49,700 nucleotides of DNA from Nitrospiraceae bacterium. GTDB lineage: Bacteria > Nitrospirota > Thermodesulfovibrionia > UBA6902. Each line of letters begins with the position of its first letter. Position 1 is the first letter of the stretch. The DNA lies in the NCBI GenBank assembly GCA_020356065.1, contig CP070632.1, positions 1,252,996 to 1,302,695 of the forward strand, given 5' to 3'. This document shows positions 42,438 through 49,700 of the stretch, one piece after another. The translations under genes and the position numbers were made by a program. The notes under the pieces were generated by a model that made no database searches, was not told where the DNA came from, and saw only the letters and a program-made list of their open reading frames with translations.

Positions 42438-44393
42438 GTGACTGATTTAAGCAATACATCTGAAGAGTTCTCGCGTTCCGGGAAATCAGGTCGTTCCGGA
42501 CTTCTGATTCTGTGCGCAGTTATTATTACCATCCTTCCCTTTCTTGTTCACGAGATATATTCGTACGATATATGGTGGCAGATCACCATCGGCACTGATA
42601 TCCTTGAGTCCGGACGAATTCCGGTAATTGATATGTATTCAGCTGCTGGACGTGGCCGTGCCTATCATGATTCCCATTGGTTGTTTCAGGTTGTTACGGC
42701 GCTGTCCCATAACATGATGGGTATGGTCGGTGTGCAGATAGTGATGATTTTTTTATGGGGGGCTATCCTGTCTGTCTGTTACAGGGCTATTCGGAAATGG
42801 ACAGGGACCACCGTTGCCTCTCTTCTACTGTTTATTGTTGCCATGGCATCAGTGGAACGTTTTTTACCCAGACCGGAACTTATCACGTTTCTGGGGATAG
42901 CCGGTTTCTACATGCTGCTTCAGGAAAACAGGTTCAGGTCATGGAAAAATCAGGCACTGTTAGGCCTGATTCAGGTGCTGTGGGCCAACAGCCATGGACT
43001 TTTTATTATTGGCATCTTCATGGTGGGATGCTACTGGCTGTTTGCCCTGATTGAGCAGCTAAGAGGACGCACTTCTGATTTCAGGCCTCTGTCAACTCTG
43101 CTTCTTGTCGTTATGGTCTGCAGCTTTCTGACTCCGCACGGAATAGATGGATGGAAATATTCGCTTTTACTCTTCAAGGAAGCTGGAGAACCCTCTCCGG
43201 GCGTATTTCAGGAACTGGGTGAATTATCACCGACTTTTGGAAAGAGCGCCCGTTCAGGTATTGCATTCTGGTTCTATCTGACCTTGCTGTCAGTATCAGC
43301 AGGATCGGGGCTGACCGCATTTTGTCGCGATCGCAGAATAACTCCGCGTACACTTATTTTGTTCGGGCTCTTTCTCGCCTCACTCACAGGACGGAGGAAC
43401 ATTATACTCTTTGCACTTGTGTCTGCTCCCTTCATTGCTGAATCTTTATCACTGATAATTCCGAAAGACTGGCTGCCGAAAAAAACATGGGCGGTAACTA
43501 TAGCATGTATTTTAATAGCCTGTGCCTGGTTCCCGCTGTCAGGCACATTTTATTCTTTTATGACGTACCCTGCGCGAACCGGATTTGGTGTTACCCCTTC
43601 ATTTTTCCCCCTTGACCTGCCGGCATTTCTGAAAGGTATACATTTCAAGGGACAGGTGCTTAACTCCAGTAATATAGGAGGATTTTACCTTTATCACTTC
43701 TTCCCTGATGCGGTCCCTCTTATCGATGGCCGCTGGGAAGTTTACGATCAGGATGAACTTGAATTCATACGCTCATCTTCAAGCACCGGTAATTATTGGC
43801 GACAGCTTATTGAGCGATATAAGATTAAAGGAATTCTGCTCTCGCATGGCTCGCGGGAAGCCCAGGCCATGCTTCCTTCCCTGTCCGGTGATGCAGACTG
43901 GCGGTTAGTGTATCTGGATCAAGCAGCATCATTCTGGATGCGATCCGGTGATTCCGGAACACCGCCGGCTGTTGATTTCTCAAGACCGGAAAATATACCG
44001 TACTCCTTTCGTGTTGATGATGCTTATAATCTTGCCTCTTTTCTCGCCTGGACAGGAAAGAGCGAAGCGCTTGCTGTTCATCTTGAACGTTCACTGCAGT
44101 TTGGACAAAAAAGGGAGTGGTTTCTGGAACGGTTGGGAAAAGTCAGACTTGAGCTTATGCAATGGGAGTCAGCGAAAGAAAGTTTCGAAAAACTGTATCA
44201 ACTTGATCGGACAAACACCACGGCACTGAATGAACTGGCCTTTCTGGCATACAGGAGAGGCGATCTGTCAGAGGCCGTTCATCTCATAAAGCTGGCTCTC
44301 GATCTGGAACCTGACAACCGTGATTTTCAAGCCAATTATCAGCGGCTCAAACAGGCACAGAAAGAACAGGAAAACCTTTCTTCAGAGGATTGA
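42438..44393 (+). CDS. Polytopic membrane protein with C-terminal TPR repeats (paralogue of the 37.3-39.5 kb gene)
   Basis: The 651-residue protein starts at GTG 42438 without a clear Shine-Dalgarno; no in-frame ATG precedes the first TM helix, so the start is uncertain. About ten TM helices occupy 20-370. The first loop has YDIWWQITIGTDIL (43-56) and HDSHWLFQVVTALS (77-90), equivalent to DIWWHLKSGEMI and HEWLSQVLFY of the other protein. Both share PRPELI/TRPHIF-type and SSNIGGFYLYHFFPDAVPLIDGRWEVY segments, and two C-terminal TPR units (AKESFEKLYQLDRTNTTALNEL, AVHLIKLALDLEPDNRDF). Enzyme activity is unknown; a GT-C-type glycosyltransferase or ligase is possible. A GT2 gene follows 121 bp downstream. 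Confidence 0.78.
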   Translation: MTDLSNTSEEFSRSGKSGRSGLLILCAVIITILPFLVHEIYSYDIWWQITIGTDILESGRIPVIDMYSAAGRGRAYHDSHWLFQVVTALSHNMMGMVGVQIVMIFLWGAILSVCYRAIRKWTGTTVASLLLFIVAMASVERFLPRPELITFLGIAGFYMLLQENRFRSWKNQALLGLIQVLWANSHGLFIIGIFMVGCYWLFALIEQLRGRTSDFRPLSTLLLVVMVCSFLTPHGIDGWKYSLLLFKEAGEPSPGVFQELGELSPTFGKSARSGIAFWFYLTLLSVSAGSGLTAFCRDRRITPRTLILFGLFLASLTGRRNIILFALVSAPFIAESLSLIIPKDWLPKKTWAVTIACILIACAWFPLSGTFYSFMTYPARTGFGVTPSFFPLDLPAFLKGIHFKGQVLNSSNIGGFYLYHFFPDAVPLIDGRWEVYDQDELEFIRSSSSTGNYWRQLIERYKIKGILLSHGSREAQAMLPSLSGDADWRLVYLDQAASFWMRSGDSGTPPAVDFSRPENIPYSFRVDDAYNLASFLAWTGKSEALAVHLERSLQFGQKREWFLERLGKVRLELMQWESAKESFEKLYQLDRTNTTALNELAFLAYRRGDLSEAVHLIKLALDLEPDNRDFQANYQRLKQAQKEQENLSSED

Positions 44394-44514
44394 CCTGAAC
44401 CAACTATAAATTAATATCCCATTTGATTAGAATAAGGTCCTGGCAATGCTGATTTGACGTGAAATATATTTTGCTGGGTGTTAAGAACATTTCATACACG
44501 TAATTTCTTGTAAG

Positions 44515-45273
44515 ATGCTAAATGGAAATAAAATAATCGTGATGATGCCTGCGTATAATGCTGAGGCTACACTTGAAAAGACATACCGGGATATCCCGAG
44601 GGACATCGTTGATGAGATCATTCTTACTGATGACGCAAGCTCGGACAGAACGATTGAAATAGCAGAAAGGCTGGGAATTTCAGTTAACCGTCATGACAGA
44701 AATATGGGATATGGTGCCAATCAGAAGACCTGCTTTGATGATGTCCTGAACAGAGGCGCAGATGTGATTGTCATGATTCATCCTGATTATCAGTACGATC
44801 CCCGGCTTATTCAATTTGCTGCGGGTTTTCTTACCAGCGATATTTGTGACATCATTATAGGTTCCCGCATAAGAACACGTCGTGAGACACTGGAAGGCGG
44901 AATGCCGGTATACAAATACATAAGCAACCGTTTTTTGACCATACTCGAAAATTTTGTTCTGGGACAAAATCTTGGTGATTTCCATTCGGGATTCAGGGTA
45001 TATAAACGAAGTGTACTGGAAACGATCGATTATCATCAGAATTCAGACGATTTCGTTTTCGACACAGAAATTCTGACGCAGGCGGTATATTTTAATTTCC
45101 GTCTGGGTGATATCCCGGTACCAACCCGCTATTTTTCCGAGGCATCTTCAATAAATTTCAGGAGAAGCCTTAAATACGGGCTTCAAACACTCTGGGTTAT
45201 GTTGAAATTTATATTTCAAAGGACGGGGATTTACCGCTTCAGACTTTTTGTACCATCTGCAAAAGGGAATTGA
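44515..45273 (+). CDS. Family 2 glycosyltransferase (DPM1/polyprenyl-phosphate type)
   Basis: The 252-residue protein has the GT-A fold start [22 protein letters not shown] (39-46) binds the nucleotide, followed by [16 protein letters not shown], then HPDYQYDP (89-96), the usual D-x-D-x-Q region, and [15 protein letters not shown] with the acceptor-loop pattern. It should transfer a sugar from a nucleotide donor, possibly to a polyprenyl phosphate or lipid, on the cytoplasmic side of the membrane. There is no TM segment of the DPM1 C-terminal type, although [15 protein letters not shown] is moderately hydrophobic. It follows the membrane/TPR gene by 121 bp, and the pair could cooperate in envelope glycan synthesis. 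Confidence 0.9.
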   Translation: MLNGNKIIVMMPAYNAEATLEKTYRDIPRDIVDEIILTDDASSDRTIEIAERLGISVNRHDRNMGYGANQKTCFDDVLNRGADVIVMIHPDYQYDPRLIQFAAGFLTSDICDIIIGSRIRTRRETLEGGMPVYKYISNRFLTILENFVLGQNLGDFHSGFRVYKRSVLETIDYHQNSDDFVFDTEILTQAVYFNFRLGDIPVPTRYFSEASSINFRRSLKYGLQTLWVMLKFIFQRTGIYRFRLFVPSAKGN

Positions 45274-45332
45274 AGTGAAGCCACGAATAGAGGTTCTCCT
45301 GAAGCTGATAAATTTCCAGGTATTGCTGATAA

Positions 45333-45578
45333 TCATTCCCTGTTCTGTTCCAACTTCTCTATGAGCTCTTTTTTCCTGATACGGCCATGGAGAGCGGAGC
45401 CGTCCCTGAATTCACACACCGGTATGTCGAACCGGTAAAGCTCATAGAGCTCATCATCGGATTCAATATCCATCTTTTTAATATGAATGTCATATTTTAA
45501 TATTAAGCCATTCAGCATCTCCTCTACTGTGTCACAGAGCCAGCAGCCTTTTTTATAATATAATGTTACTTTGACCAT
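45333..45578 (-). CDS. Glutaredoxin-like small protein with CWLC active site
   Basis: The start is placed at ATG 45578 (MVKVTLYYKKGCWLC); a longer frame from GTG 45605 adds nine residues that do not fit the fold. The 81-residue product has a thioredoxin/glutaredoxin beta-alpha start with C-x-x-C, IKKMDIESDDELYELYRFDIPVCEF with the cis-Pro loop (DIPV), and a last helix KKELIEKLEQN. This matches the glutaredoxin-like DUF836 group. It should be a cytosolic thiol-disulfide protein. It converges on the GT2 gene, and a decayed copy of its 3' end lies near 42.2 kb. Confidence 0.85.
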   Translation of the reverse strand: MVKVTLYYKKGCWLCDTVEEMLNGLILKYDIHIKKMDIESDDELYELYRFDIPVCEFRDGSALHGRIRKKELIEKLEQNRE

Positions 45579-45605
45579 AGGTTTAACTACAGTATCATAA
45601 CACAC

Positions 45606-46007
45606 TGATTTATAAGAGGCTTGCTCGAATTATTATATATTTAGTTCCCCTCATTGAAAAGTGAAATTAAAGGATTATGCATAATCAACTAACCCCTCTC
45701 TCCAGGAAGGGAATCAGGATACATGGCTTGAATAGCACAGCAAGAACCGGGCATTCCGGCATGGGAATCGTATATATACAGAACCCCATGACAGGGAAGA
45801 ATATGGACCTTTTTACTGAAAGGCTTATGGGTATCTGATTCAGCTTATGATAAAATTCCTTTAACAGCGCGTGATATAAAGATATTAATTATTCGGTCGT
45901 ATTAATACATGAGACATATACTTATTAACCTGACTGTAGAAAATGGTCCCGGTTAAAGTGAAAAGGGGTATGACTCCCGAAAGATTGGATGTATAATTGA
46001 ACGTATC
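45606..46007. other. Intergenic region without evident genes
   Basis: About 400 bp between the divergent glutaredoxin-like gene and the receiver-PAS-kinase gene. I see no ORF, RNA gene or strong palindrome. Promoters for both neighbours should lie here. Confidence 0.4.
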
Positions 46008-47555
46008 ATGAAAGTGAAACAGGAAGAAAAGGTCGCAGAAAAAAAGACTGTCAATAAGCGCCGTGTGTTGCTTATCGAAGATACAAATACTCAGCAGATG
46101 GCCCTCAAACAGCTGACCAGGGAGAAGAAGAGCAGGTATGAGTATATCATGGCAGGATCTATTGAAGAAGCAAGAGATCTTGTGGAAACGGGCCCCTTTG
46201 ACGTCATAATAACCGACTTCATGCTCAGAGATGGCACCGTATTTACTATCTTTGAGACCATAAAAGATATCCCGGTAATAATTGTAACTGAAGGCGGTGA
46301 TGAAGGGATAGCAGTTAAAGCCATGAAGGCAGGAGCCTATGACTACATCATAAAAGACCCCGAACTGAATTACCTTAAAGTCCTTCCCGTAACAATAGAC
46401 AATGCAATCCAGCGAAAGGAGTTTGAAGAAAGACTCAGGCTGCTTGAATCAGCAGTGCTGAGCGCCAATGACGCGATTATCATTCTTGAGGCAGAGCCGG
46501 GTGAGATGATGGGAAGGCGGATCCTGTATGTTAATGATGCATTTACCAGAATGACAGGATACACAATTGAGGAAGCCACGAAGAGCACACTCCGCATGCT
46601 GAGGGGGCCAAGGACAAGTCTTGAGGCATTAAATAAAATACGTCTGGCCCTTGAGTCCCGCAGGCCGGTACGGGTTGAACTTATTAACTACAGAAAAGAC
46701 GGATCAGAGTTCTGGGTTGAATGCAATATCGTTCCCTTTGCTGATGAGAAAGGGTCCTTTGTTCACTGGGTCTCGGTACAGCGGGACATCACAGAGAGAA
46801 AGATTGCTGAAGTTGAGAGAGAAAAGCTGATAAAGGAAATTGAGGCCATGAACGTTGACCTGACTGAACTGAACCAGGAGCTTGAGACTATCGGAGCTGA
46901 GCGGACCATGAGCCTGATGGCTCTCACAGTTGCAGACAGAATTAGAAATCCCGCTACAATGATAGGCGGACGGTGCAGACGCATATTAAAAAAGGACAAC
47001 CTTCCGGAAGATCTGATGGAAGGGCTCCAGCAGATTATGGATGGAGCTGAAAAACTGGACAGGATAGTAAAGGACTTTGAAACTCTGTTAAAGGAGCGAC
47101 AGTACAAATTTAAACATCATGACCTGAACAGCATCGTTGAAAAACTAGTTCATGTAATAGAAAAAGAGGCTGCGGTCAAAGGTGTCAAGATAACTGTCAG
47201 AATCTCCAGAGACCCTCTGAGGCTCAACATGCAAAAGGATCTCCTGAGAATGGCAATCTTTCATGTTATGAAAAATGCAGTGGAAGCCACATCAAAAAAC
47301 GGGAAAATAGATGTTGAAACTTCAAAGCAGCATGATAAGGTCATTTTAACCATTACTGATACAGGATACGGCATTCCCGAAGGTGAGATTGATAATGTTT
47401 TCAAACCTTTTTTCAGTACAAAGGAACGAGGATTTGGACTCGGCCTTCCCCTGGTAAAGCAGATAGTGTCTGAACATCTGGGGGATCTTGTTATAGAAAG
47501 CAAAGCCGGCAAAGGGTCGGTGTTCAAGCTTATCTTTCCCACAACATGGCGGTAA
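46008..47555 (+). CDS. Receiver-PAS-histidine-kinase-like protein with degenerate H-box
   Basis: The 515-residue cytosolic protein has a receiver domain (18-135; acid pair Glu24-Asp25, phosphoacceptor Asp70 in IITDF, Thr94, Lys116). It is followed by a PAS/PAC domain (145-268; VNDAFTRMTGYTIEEA, FWVECNIVPFADEKG, VQRDITERK). A coiled coil (265-300) leads to a dimerisation region and an HATPase domain with N box (FHVMKNAVEA), G1 DTGYGIP (451-457) and G2 GFGLGLPLVKQI. The H-box reads TVADRIRNPATMIGG: Asp310 stands where AHEIRNP-type kinases have the phospho-accepting His. It may be a non-canonical or signal-integrating pseudokinase. The start ATG 46008 lacks an obvious strong Shine-Dalgarno. Confidence 0.88.
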   Translation: MKVKQEEKVAEKKTVNKRRVLLIEDTNTQQMALKQLTREKKSRYEYIMAGSIEEARDLVETGPFDVIITDFMLRDGTVFTIFETIKDIPVIIVTEGGDEGIAVKAMKAGAYDYIIKDPELNYLKVLPVTIDNAIQRKEFEERLRLLESAVLSANDAIIILEAEPGEMMGRRILYVNDAFTRMTGYTIEEATKSTLRMLRGPRTSLEALNKIRLALESRRPVRVELINYRKDGSEFWVECNIVPFADEKGSFVHWVSVQRDITERKIAEVEREKLIKEIEAMNVDLTELNQELETIGAERTMSLMALTVADRIRNPATMIGGRCRRILKKDNLPEDLMEGLQQIMDGAEKLDRIVKDFETLLKERQYKFKHHDLNSIVEKLVHVIEKEAAVKGVKITVRISRDPLRLNMQKDLLRMAIFHVMKNAVEATSKNGKIDVETSKQHDKVILTITDTGYGIPEGEIDNVFKPFFSTKERGFGLGLPLVKQIVSEHLGDLVIESKAGKGSVFKLIFPTTWR

Positions 47556-47584
47556 GGAAAACTATAATATATTCATACAAAGAT

Positions 47585-47609
47585 ATGTATACAAAAAAAC
47601 AGTATACAT
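47585..47609. promoter_or_regulatory. Candidate operator ATGTATAC-N9-GTATACAT
   Basis: This is a perfect 8-bp inverted repeat with a 9-base A-rich spacer, 66 bp upstream of the rhodanese-rubrerythrin start and 30 bp after the kinase stop. The size and spacing suit a dimeric repressor. No T-tract follows, so it is not a typical terminator. Confidence 0.4.
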
Positions 47610-47674
47610 TAATACATCTTTTCTATTTTTCTGGACGAAATATAAACCGTTTGTCCCGAGTTCAGGGGGTATAG

Positions 47675-48511
47675 ATGAATATAGCTGATTTATTTACAAA
47701 AGTTGAAACTTTGAGTACAGATGAGACGAAAGACATTCTCAGCAGCAGATCTCAGGATGAAGTAGAACTGATAGACGTGCGCGAGCCAAAAGAGTACAAC
47801 AGGGGGCATATTCCGGGGGCCAGGCTGATTCCCATGTCGGGAATTGCTGACAATATCGACTCAATAGACACTTCAAAAACTGTAATTACCTATTGCCAGC
47901 GGGGTGTAAGAAGCAGATCTGCAGCTGCTCTGCTGAAACGCAGCGGTTTTACAGAAGTATTCAGCATGACTGGCGGGATTGAGGCATGGAACGGCAATAT
48001 AGCTTCAGGTGAGTATGAGGCCGGTCTTTACATGATTGAGGGCAGAAAGACGGTTGATGAACTATTGTCTCTTGCATGGGGTCTGGAAGAGGGCGCCCGT
48101 ATATTCTATTCACGCGCCAGGGACCTGGTTGAGGACACTGATGCCAAGGACATATTGTCTGGTCTTATTCAGTCAGAGGTGAAGCATAAGGCCTTTCTCC
48201 TGAGTGCATTGAGTAGGATTAAAGATAAAGAAATGACTGACGATATAATAAAGGGAAGTTCACTTGATAATATCATGGAAGGCGGCATATCGGTTGACAA
48301 GGCAATAGATTGGCTCAGGAATCAGGAAAACAGTCTTATCAGTGTCCTTGAGCTGTCAATGCACCTGGAAGCCAACTCTCTTGATCTGTATATGAAGATG
48401 TACAATGAGCTTGAAAATGATGAAACGAAGAAGGTTTTTAGCGGACTGATAAAGGAAGAAAAGGTCCACCTGGCAAAACTCGGACATCTGCTCAACGAGA
48501 AAGCGGTCTGA
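47675..48511 (+). CDS. Rhodanese-rubrerythrin (ferritin-like) fusion protein
   Basis: The 278-residue protein has an N-terminal rhodanese domain (about 12-112): ELIDVREPKEYNRGHIPGAR, then the active-site loop CQRGVRS (74-80) with persulfide-forming Cys74, then MTGGIEAWNG. A ferritin-like domain (about 125-275) follows, with repeated ligand-type motifs: LEEGARIFY...SEVKHK and LEANSLDLY...EEKVHL. This matches the E-x-x-H pairs that bind a diiron centre in rubrerythrin. No C-terminal rubredoxin domain is present. It is cytosolic and probably links sulfur transfer with peroxide or oxygen defence. GGGGGTATAG precedes ATG 47675. Confidence 0.9.
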   Translation: MNIADLFTKVETLSTDETKDILSSRSQDEVELIDVREPKEYNRGHIPGARLIPMSGIADNIDSIDTSKTVITYCQRGVRSRSAAALLKRSGFTEVFSMTGGIEAWNGNIASGEYEAGLYMIEGRKTVDELLSLAWGLEEGARIFYSRARDLVEDTDAKDILSGLIQSEVKHKAFLLSALSRIKDKEMTDDIIKGSSLDNIMEGGISVDKAIDWLRNQENSLISVLELSMHLEANSLDLYMKMYNELENDETKKVFSGLIKEEKVHLAKLGHLLNEKAV

Positions 48512-48579
48512 AAAATTTATGAGTTTGAAAAATTAATTAATATGTGATAAGTATATAGGAGACGGATCTGGAGGGATGA

Positions 48580-48993
48580 ATGAAAAAATTAACAAAAAAA
48601 GGTGTGGGAACAAAAAAAGCAGTAGTTAAAAAATCACCTGCTACAACTAAAACCATTTCTGTGAAAGGCCTGAAAAAACAGTACCTGAAAAAAAGCGCAA
48701 GCTGCAAAGTCACGTTCAGGCTTCCAAAAGAGGCTGCTCCTGCTGCTGAGATGGTATCGGTGGTAGGAGATTTCAATAACTGGGATGTTCACGGAACACA
48801 GATGCAGAAACTGAAAAGCGGGGATTTTAAAGCCACCATTGAATTACCATGCAACAATGAGTTCAGGTTCCGCTATCTCATTGATGAAGAACGCTGGGAA
48901 AACGATTGGGCAGCTGACAAATATCTTCCAAACGCTTACGGAGATGACGATTCGGTTGTTGTCATAGAAAACGGCAATCTGTCATCGTCATAA
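48580..48993 (+). CDS. Stand-alone CBM48 (glycogen-binding) protein with Lys-rich N-terminus
   Basis: The 137-residue protein has a basic N-terminal tail (1-38, many Lys-Lys pairs) followed by one CBM48/isoamylase-N-like domain (about 39-130). That domain contains VTFRLPKEAA, SVVGDFNNWD and FRFRYLIDEERWENDWAADKYLPN. The G-D-F-N-x-W and F-R-Y-L-I-D-G/E-x-x-W-x-x-D pattern is that of glycogen/alpha-glucan-binding modules, such as the AMPK beta subunit. No catalytic domain is attached. It probably binds glycogen or starch-like polymer in the cytosol, or has become a regulatory module. GGAGGG precedes ATG 48580. Confidence 0.9.
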   Translation: MKKLTKKGVGTKKAVVKKSPATTKTISVKGLKKQYLKKSASCKVTFRLPKEAAPAAEMVSVVGDFNNWDVHGTQMQKLKSGDFKATIELPCNNEFRFRYLIDEERWENDWAADKYLPNAYGDDDSVVVIENGNLSSS

Positions 48994-49301
48994 TTTTCTT
49001 TAAATAATTGCTTTTCAGTAATTCACGAGATCAGTAATCTGGTATGCAATCTGGTACCTGCAAAAACGGGAAACGATAATTTATCCGAATTCCGTCTCGA
49101 GGTCCGGCTTGCCGGAAAGCAGCTGGATGACATACGGATGTAATCAGTATAAAATCAAACACTATTAATCAGCTTCAAATATTTAATCCGGTGTACCGTG
49201 CCCTATGAGCAGACTTGCAAATGAAAAGTCTTTTCGCTTGTAACTGCTTAATAATTAAAGATAAAAAAGGTAGGTTTATCGGTCAGGAACATCTCAGGAA
49301 C

Positions 49302-49324
49302 AAAAAGGGGGCAGTAATTGCCCC
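49302..49324 (-). terminator. Terminator-like hairpin on the minus strand
   Basis: The minus strand reads GGGGCA-ATTAC-TGCCCC and is followed by CTTTTTG. The 6-bp stem and T-run fit an intrinsic terminator for transcription coming from the IS element on the right. Confidence 0.5.
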
Positions 49325-49601
49325 TCGTGTGTGCTGACGCAATACCCATTATACCCTGTCAATCCTCATTTCAGAGAATTTCTGCCTTCCCATCGGATGT
49401 TTTCATTGACTTATCCGCATTATCGTTGAAATGCTGCCGGGCCGGATTCTGTCTATAACTCCCTATTATCAACGAAATGGCAGTAAGCTAGATTTCGCAT
49501 ATAATCCCATCTTATCTTGAAAATGGGAGTGCTAGGAAGTCTATTTCTTTGTCTCTATTATCAACAATCCATGATTTCAGAAAACATTGAAGGTTACAAA
49601 T

Positions 49602-49625
49602 TGACCTTCCCACAAAAAAGTGGAC
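49602..49625. repeat. Terminal inverted repeat of the IS3-family element
   Basis: TGACCTTCCC-ACAAAAAAGTGGACA lies 12 bp beyond the transposase stop, where the right IS end is expected; read outward from the gene it is TGTCCACTTTTTTGTGGGAA and continues GGTCA. Many IS3-family elements have ends of this kind. The other end is outside the window. Confidence 0.6.
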
Positions 49626-49637
49626 ATGGCAAAAAAT

Positions 49638-49700
49638 TTACTGAATCAATTTCTCATATTGTTCTGGGCTTATAAAGCCCAAAGCAGAATGTCTTCTCCT
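49638..49700 (-). CDS. IS3-family transposase C-terminus (partial, cut by window edge)
   Basis: The last 20 codons read RRRHSALGFISPEQYEKLIQ and stop at TAA (49640-49638). R-R-H-S-A-L-G-(Y/F)-x-S-P-x-x-(Y/F)-E is the C-terminal signature of IS3-family OrfB (DDE integrase-core) transposases. The rest of the gene lies beyond the right edge. A matching terminal repeat follows on its 3' side. Confidence 0.9.
   Translation of the reverse strand, partial: RRRHSALGFISPEQYEKLIQ

Larger units (their letters stand above)
48994..49637. other. Intergenic region up to the IS element
   Basis: About 640 bp without a convincing gene. It contains a terminator-like hairpin at 49302-49324 and two TATTATCAAC motifs (about 49464 and 49557). 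Composition varies from AT-rich to a GC-richer patch at 49085-49140, which may be decayed sequence. Confidence 0.4.

Noticed and set aside
48994-49301. Possible gene remnant in the GC-richer patch near 49.1 kb
   Set aside because: No frame of useful length and no motif recognisable. It cannot be distinguished from ordinary intergenic DNA.
1-49700. CRISPR array, tRNA or rRNA genes, prophage or restriction/defence cluster
   Set aside because: I looked for regularly spaced repeats, cloverleaf-type sequence with CCA ends, and phage or nuclease gene signatures, and saw none.

Overview
The window reads as chromosomal DNA of a Gram-negative, probably anaerobic or microaerophilic environmental bacterium. 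It carries outer-membrane beta-barrel and RND efflux genes, lipoproteins, a Tat-exported molybdopterin oxidoreductase with FeS and NrfD subunits, two multihaem c-type cytochromes, a rhodanese-rubrerythrin fusion, and PilZ, HDOD and PAS/receiver signalling proteins. This mixture suits Nitrospirota or Desulfobacterota, but no phylogenetic marker is present, so the assignment is a guess. Transposase tails touch both window edges.

Left part (1-6.2 kb): a transposase tail, small hypothetical genes, a DUF4382 lipoprotein, a lipoprotein gene with a stop codon in its signal peptide, and two exported proteins. From 14.7 kb back to 3.75 kb a long minus-strand gene train encodes two different heavy-metal-type RND permeases, an exported protein, an unusual SPOR-domain/RND-adaptor hybrid, an alginate-export-type outer-membrane barrel and another exported protein. 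This looks like a two-permease envelope export system without a TolC-type protein. A 1-kb AT-rich, gene-poor region with palindromes lies upstream of it.

Middle part (15.7-30.1 kb): rpiB; a second, HAE-type RND adaptor/permease pair; a PilZN-PilZ gene apparently split by one in-frame stop codon; a polysulfide/thiosulfate-reductase-like three-subunit complex (minus strand); and, divergent from it, a probable 15-haem cytochrome, a thioredoxin-fold/TPR protein lacking its redox cysteines, and an 8-haem cytochrome. These last six genes plausibly form one periplasmic respiratory module.

Right part (30.2-49.7 kb): a YkgJ-type cysteine-cluster protein, an LsrF-like aldolase, a zinc MDR dehydrogenase, a PfkB kinase and an HDOD protein in one direction; then msrA directly behind a 157-bp MITE-like element; small membrane proteins; a DUF3617 protein; two related polytopic membrane/TPR proteins on either side of an ABM-fold protein and a RhlE-type helicase with a terminator hairpin in its leader; a GT2 glycosyltransferase; a glutaredoxin-like protein with a decayed second copy 3 kb away; a receiver-PAS-kinase protein whose phospho-accepting histidine is replaced by aspartate; a rhodanese-rubrerythrin fusion; and a stand-alone CBM48 protein. 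The right edge enters an IS3-family element.
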